A stretch of DNA of 64,000 bases from Trifolium pratense. Lineage: Eukaryota > Streptophyta > Magnoliopsida > Fabales > Fabaceae. The stretch lies in NCBI RefSeq assembly GCF_020283565.1, contig NC_060061.1, positions 3,480,010-3,544,009 of the forward strand, written 5' to 3'. A program made the translations under genes and the position numbers. The notes beneath the pieces were generated by a model. That model saw nothing but the letters and a program-made list of their open reading frames with translations, was not told the DNA's origin and made no database searches. Below are positions 58,890 through 64,000 of the stretch, in pieces; the stretch's first letter is position 1, and the number at the start of each line of letters is the position of its first letter.

Positions 58890-61800
58890 CAGGTGAGAAT
58901 CGAAGTAAAATAATGTAAATAATTATATTGAATAGATAATCCGGGATCATTGGTTAATGCATTTATAAATGTAATTATTGACCATTGCGCTTGTAACCTG
59001 GATAAATCAAAGAGTGACTGTCCTTGAATTTTTATTGTGAATTGTGTTGAAACTGCTCTTTACTGCGGACTCTAATTTGGCAGTGAACCTTTTATCTTTG
59101 CTTTTTTTAATGTATTCAACTGTGTAGCTATGATCCGTATGCATACTTTCATGAAATTATGAATGCATGCATTTGGTTGTTAAATTGTTTGTCCTACTTC
59201 ATTTCCAAAATTTGCCTTTATGCCATTAAAGCATTATTTGAATTTTTCTTTGTCTTGATCCTCCGGGGTTCTCGGAAAAAGGGAACCTTGGTAATCTGTA
59301 CTTTGTCCAGAAGGTAAGTAATTATTTTTTTTGAATTTGACTGTTTAATTGGAATTATTTTGGTCAATTTTTTCACTCACCAATTTGCAGAAGGAAAAGA
59401 AAAGAGAAAAGTGCTCATGAATAACAAAACCAATGAATTCTTCTTGTAAGGGTGGACCTTGAAGTAGCATGCAAAAAGATATTAAGAGTATAAACTCAAT
59501 TTATACATCTAATAAAAATAAGTATGCGGTTGTAAAATATTTGCAGTCTAAATTTAATTTCAACCATCAGCTTGTAAAGTACTTTGAAAGAAACAGAGAT
59601 TAAAGCGAGTTATTTTACACACGTTGATAAAAATTACTGTATTATAGGAGTTGAACAAAAAAGATTAATGGTTTCGAGTCCTTTTATGTGAGTGAGTGAT
59701 CTTGATTAAAATTGTATACCTTATGACTTTGAATTTATACAATTGGAGTAATATATTCTCTTCATGTTGAATTTATACATGAGATGATTCAAATCCTATA
59801 ATATTTTTATGAGTGGAAATTGAACTTTACTATGTTCACTTACATTGCATATATCAACCAATCTTTTGGTGTTATTTAAATCCTATTTAGAATGGTCTTT
59901 AAAGTGGGGAGAGTAATTTTTGCCTCAGACCAGGTTACCGACATAACTTTCTTTTCATTGAAAAAATAGTACTAATGTTACTACTTAGTAGCATATACTT
60001 CTCTCAATTCAAAAAAATATTTTCTAAAACATCGTTCTTAGCCAATCATAGTTGTAACTTTTTAGAGATCAAATGTCTTAAATTAATTGCAGACTTCTCA
60101 ACTCAAATCCATTCTAATCCTAGTATACTATTACTAGATTGAACACAATCTCTTATCAAATAATTAGCACTAGAGATACAAATGACACTTTCACGTGGAT
60201 GTGGATACGCTATATCTATCAAACCACAAGTAGTATGGGGGTTTTCAATTATTTGTCCATGTTTTCCTATTTATATAGTTTGTGTGTATAATATATACTC
60301 ATAATAATAAATAAATAATCTATAACAAATGGGGTTGGCCACCTATATAATCTGGACAGAAATGCAATCAACGCCAAATATGGTAAAGGGTTTGGTCGTA
60401 TTTTATGTGAAAGGTAAAGCTATGAATCATGAATGGGATGGTATATCTCATGCAAAACCTTATCTAAAGGGGCAAAATGAATTGGCTTTTTGGTCGGAAG
60501 TTGAGGCAGAAAACTTAATGTAGTGTTGTAGTAACATGTTTTTGTGGTGGCACATCAAAAGGCAAAGACAAAAATCCTCATAACTCCCCCATATAAATAG
60601 TAGTAATATATACAAAAATTATATAAGAGAGAATGAAACAATTCCTTAATTATTGAATGTGAAGTGACATTCCTTCTCTCTTTGTAATGCTATTTCATTT
60701 TTCTTTTTCTTTGATGGAACACTTACTTCTTACTACAACCCAACATGGTATTACACACACCAACCAATGGCATGTGTTTGTGATAGAGAAAGGAACTTAA
60801 TAATGTATTGAAGAGTGAAATTAATAGGCAATCATAGAAACATGAATATTTGACATTAGATGTATTTAATGTGTCATTTTTCATCAAACAAACAACTATC
60901 CCATGTATAAAGATTTTGTTTAGACGGGTTTGAAGGAATCATGTTCTCCTTATACTCAATTATTAGAGTTTGTTTGATACCATCATACATTCATACGAAG
61001 ACATCAATCAACACTTCATCTCATTCCATCACTAAGTTCTTTTGTATCGATTAGATATCGATTATTGGGATGTATATTTAATTTAGAAACATAGTCCTAC
61101 TCTCCAATCTTGTTATGAGTTCTGTGTAAACACTAAAGTCTAAAGCATATAGATCTAATATAACTCTAGATCATTAATTAATACAGTACATACAGAGTAC
61201 AAAAAACAGTGACTTTAAAATGGGTCCTGTAAATGAGCAGTGAAATTGATCTCCTCGAATTAGTCGTCGTTGAATTGGATATCAAGTTTTTTTTTTTTTA
61301 TAAAAAAAAGTGAATTTGTACTTCTATTTCTTTCCCGTGACCCGTCCCGTCTAGTATCACGAATTTGGGTATGTAAGTTTAAAGATAAACTATTTTGAAT
61401 GCGCATTACCAAATTAGACACTTTTTTTTGCTAAAGTTGCAATTATCCAACATGATATAAAACAAATTTCTTGAATAACCCTCGATAGTAATAATAATCT
61501 AGTTAAAAGAAGCCAAATGATCAATTAATCGCCTTTTTCTTTTTTGGTACATCAATTAATTGCCTTTTATTTGTTCTTATGTGGGAATAATAAATAATCT
61601 AGTTAAAAGAAGCCAAATAATTGAAGTTGTTTGGATGGTTCAATCGCTTCACTTCTTTTTATGCTGTATATGTTGAAGAAATTTCTTCCTTTTTGTTTTG
61701 GGACAACCAAGTTAGACACTTCTACGATTTTTCTTTTCTTTTCTGTTAAGCCTTTGGTTTCAAGAAAAAAGGGTTATCGGTAGTCAGTGTTTGGTCGCGA

Positions 61801-62700
61801 GTTAGATAGTTCTATGAAATATTTAGAACATATTAATCCAATAAAATCTATACTGAATACAATTATCAGTATAAATTAATATAGATCGGATATAGTAATT
61901 ATGCAATAAATTTGAAAAATAATTTTTACTTGTATTTTACAGATGGATTTTTTTTTTATTTTTTATTTCTTTTGATAGTAATTATTTCTTTTTTGTTAGA
62001 TGGTATCTTCATGAAATAATTCCACGCTCCATTGTGTCTTGAATCTTGTAAATTTTTATGGTCTCCAATTTTAATTTCAAGTTCTGCTATTTTTTTATTG
62101 TAAAGCACATAAATTAAGATGAATTCCGGGATGTTAATTAGTTGTCTATTGAAGATGACTTATTGTTCTGTCTATTTTACTATCTCTTTTTCTTCCATTC
62201 CCTTTGATGGTAGGACAGACATCCTTTGTATGTCTTTTTGTCATTCTAAGTTGTGGTACTAAATGCAGGGAAAACGATATTTTTCATTCAATATTTTTTT
62301 TTGGGTTACAAATATTTAGGAAAATGGTGGCAAGTTTTTACTAAATGCGAGGAAAACTTGAATTTTTACTATACATTTTTACAAATTTGTACCGAGAATT
62401 AGGGTACAAATTTGTGAGATCAAACATATTAACCGAGAATTAATCGATGGGTAGATCATCTTGCAAATCGTGATCATGGTGGTAAACATTTTAGAAGATA
62501 CATGCACAATTTATAAGATAATATTTCTACAATTGGCAAGGGCACATGTAAGTTTTTTTTTTTTTTGTGTGTGTGTGTGGGGGGGTGGGGGGGTTGATAT
62601 TGGTACGAAGGAAGAACATGTGAGATACACAATGTGAGTTCTTCCCTCTCAATCAAATTTTCTCGGTACACATGAACTAGAAATCGAACTTCTGATCATA
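58890..62700. other. Long intergenic stretch without a recognisable gene
   Basis: AT-rich DNA. A 64-codon plus frame at 60329-60523 has no motif. There is a micro-insertion at 61520 and a simple GT/G-rich tract near 62568-62592. No transposon ends were delimited. Confidence 0.4.
61520..61568. repeat. Micro-insertion with 18-bp near-perfect direct repeats
   Basis: ATCAATTAATCGCCTTTT at 61520-61537 and the same with one change at 61551-61568 flank a 13-bp insert, TCTTTTTTGGTAC. Confidence 0.85.
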
Positions 62701-62731
62701 TCCTGGAACCAAAACCCTTACTCCTTACCAC

Positions 62732-64000
62732 TGTTGTGGTAAGCATTTTCTATTTTCTAATAATTATACAAGTCTAGTTATTTATGTTATGAATAATATG
62801 TAATGAATGTCCATTATTGTGTAGGTTTTCTTGTCCCCTAATTGTGTCCTATAAATAGGACCCATTTGTTACAATGTAATACACACCTTGAATAGAACAA
62901 TACAAGAGTCTATTCTCTCTTCTCTTTCTCTCCTTCATCTCTTCTTCTTTATTCTTGTTATTCTCAAGGAATAGTTCATAACACGTTATCAGCACGATAG
63001 TCTCTCCCCTTTCAAGAAAGGTATAGCAACAAAGGGAAGTGACAATTTTATTTTATGTATGATTTTTTTATTCTATTCTTTCAGATAATTTTTTGTCTTC
63101 TTGTTTTTTTATATTGATTCACAAACCTTCGATCCAGAAGTATCGTGGTGAAATTTTTGAAATATGAATCCTGAAGATTCATAGTGTGATAAAATTTTAA
63201 AATATGAATCCTGAAGATTCATATTATGATGAAATTTTAAAATATGAATCCTGAAGATTCATGGTGTGATAAATTTTAAAATATGAATCCTGAAGATTCA
63301 TAGTATGATGAAATTTTAAAATATGAATCCTGAAAATTCATAGATATAAGTAAAATGAACATCAATCCCTGAAAGATTGGATAAATAACTGATTGAATAT
63401 ATATTTGATCCGTTATACAGTTCTTAAACAATTTTAAAATCAATTTGTATTACCCACGAATTCCTGAAGAATTCATTACGGATACATCTTTGAAGGATTG
63501 TGCAATTAGATATATTATAATATAACGAAGAATATGGATTATTCTTATGAGGATTGCATAAAGGATTATTCTTACATTATAACAATATTATATAGTTCCT
63601 GAAGAACTTAAAAGAAAAATCAAATTATTTCCTAAGAATTCGAGAAAAATTCAATATACATATCCATGAGATAGCTTTATCGATTTTTATAAAAATTTTG
63701 CAATCTACAAATTTCATTGGATTTATTTATTTATTGTTATATTGTACAAAACATAAAAAAATTAAAAAAAAAAAAAAAAAATGCATATCATACGCAAATT
63801 TTGCATGTATCATATTGAAAAGTATAAACAAATTATTTTTCATACTTTACCTATTCTATATGCATATGCCAATTTTTTTTTCAATAACTTACTAATTAAT
63901 ATACGTTACATTATAATTATTATTATAGGTTACATTATAATTATTATTAATTTCATTATGTTACTATTTAATTTGCATTATAAAATTTTATGTTACATTA
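62732..64000 (+). mobile_element. Copia-like LTR retrotransposon, 5' end only
   Basis: A 252-bp LTR (62732-62983) starts TGTTGTGG and ends TTCATAACA. It contains a TATAAATAG element near 62852 and a CT-rich leader. It is followed at once by CGTTATCAGCACGAT, the primer-binding region typical of many Ty1/copia elements. The leader then carries the tandem repeat at 63161-63345. The second LTR and gag-pol lie beyond the window, so integrity is unknown. Confidence 0.8.
63161..63345. repeat. Five tandem copies of a 39-40-bp unit in the copia leader
   Basis: Units starting AATATGAATCCTGAAGATTC at 63161, 63201, 63241, 63280 and 63320 each contain an inverted GAATCCTGAAGATTC core able to form a small hairpin. 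They lie between the primer-binding site and the expected gag start. Confidence 0.9.

Overview
The window is plant nuclear DNA. It is AT-rich, its genes have many GT-AG introns, its promoters carry TATA and telo-box elements, and it is dense in plant transposon families. The style of the LINE RNase H domains, the TRIM and the MITEs suggests a papilionoid legume, perhaps of the Medicago/Trifolium/Pisum group; that placement is recollection, not computation.

Layout. 0-2.4 kb (minus): a small unrecognised gene with tandemly duplicated exons, and beyond its 3' end a perfect 250-bp-arm foldback made from the same exon. 3.2-13.8 kb: transposon-rich DNA with a 701-bp hAT-type element bearing an 8-bp target duplication, a LINE relic, Helitron-like tandem repeats with a clear Helitron 3' end, and a Stowaway MITE. 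13.8-15.1 kb (minus): an intact four-exon Nudix hydrolase gene. 16.3-19.9 kb: a tRNA-derived SINE-like piece, a Harbinger-type MITE, a second MITE family, a MULE carrying a GRF-zinc-finger-like fragment, and a LINE relic. 20.2-23.5 kb (minus): a broken PTB-type RNA-binding-protein gene and a PPR gene of the NUWA/EMB1796 type whose 5' coding part is broken by three 4-bp insertions. 25-31 kb: Helitron-derived DNA with two more 3' ends and two more MITEs. 33-36 kb (plus): a complete XAP5/XCT gene. 38-49.5 kb: a tandem segmental duplication holding two RPS15 (uS19) genes and a decayed second copy of the XCT 3' half; that copy is interrupted by a 4.8-kb LTR retrotransposon with two 1,217-bp LTRs that look identical. 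A 148-bp MULE-type MITE and a 368-bp TRIM lie nearby. 51.6-54.6 kb: a second non-autonomous LTR element nested inside a 5'-truncated LINE. 55.1-58.9 kb (plus): a five-exon UEV1-type ubiquitin E2 variant gene with an in-frame stop at codon 22. 62.7 kb to the end: the 5' LTR and leader of a copia-like element that leaves the window.

The intact-looking genes are housekeeping genes (Nudix, XCT, two RPS15); no operon-like cooperation is expected or seen. The most distinctive signal is not a gene. At least 16 sites show a 13-28-bp insert with an A or T run, flanked by a 9-18-bp direct repeat. They look like minimal poly(A)-only retro-insertions, or possibly patch-type repair duplications. None of the boundaries or identities below was checked by computation.
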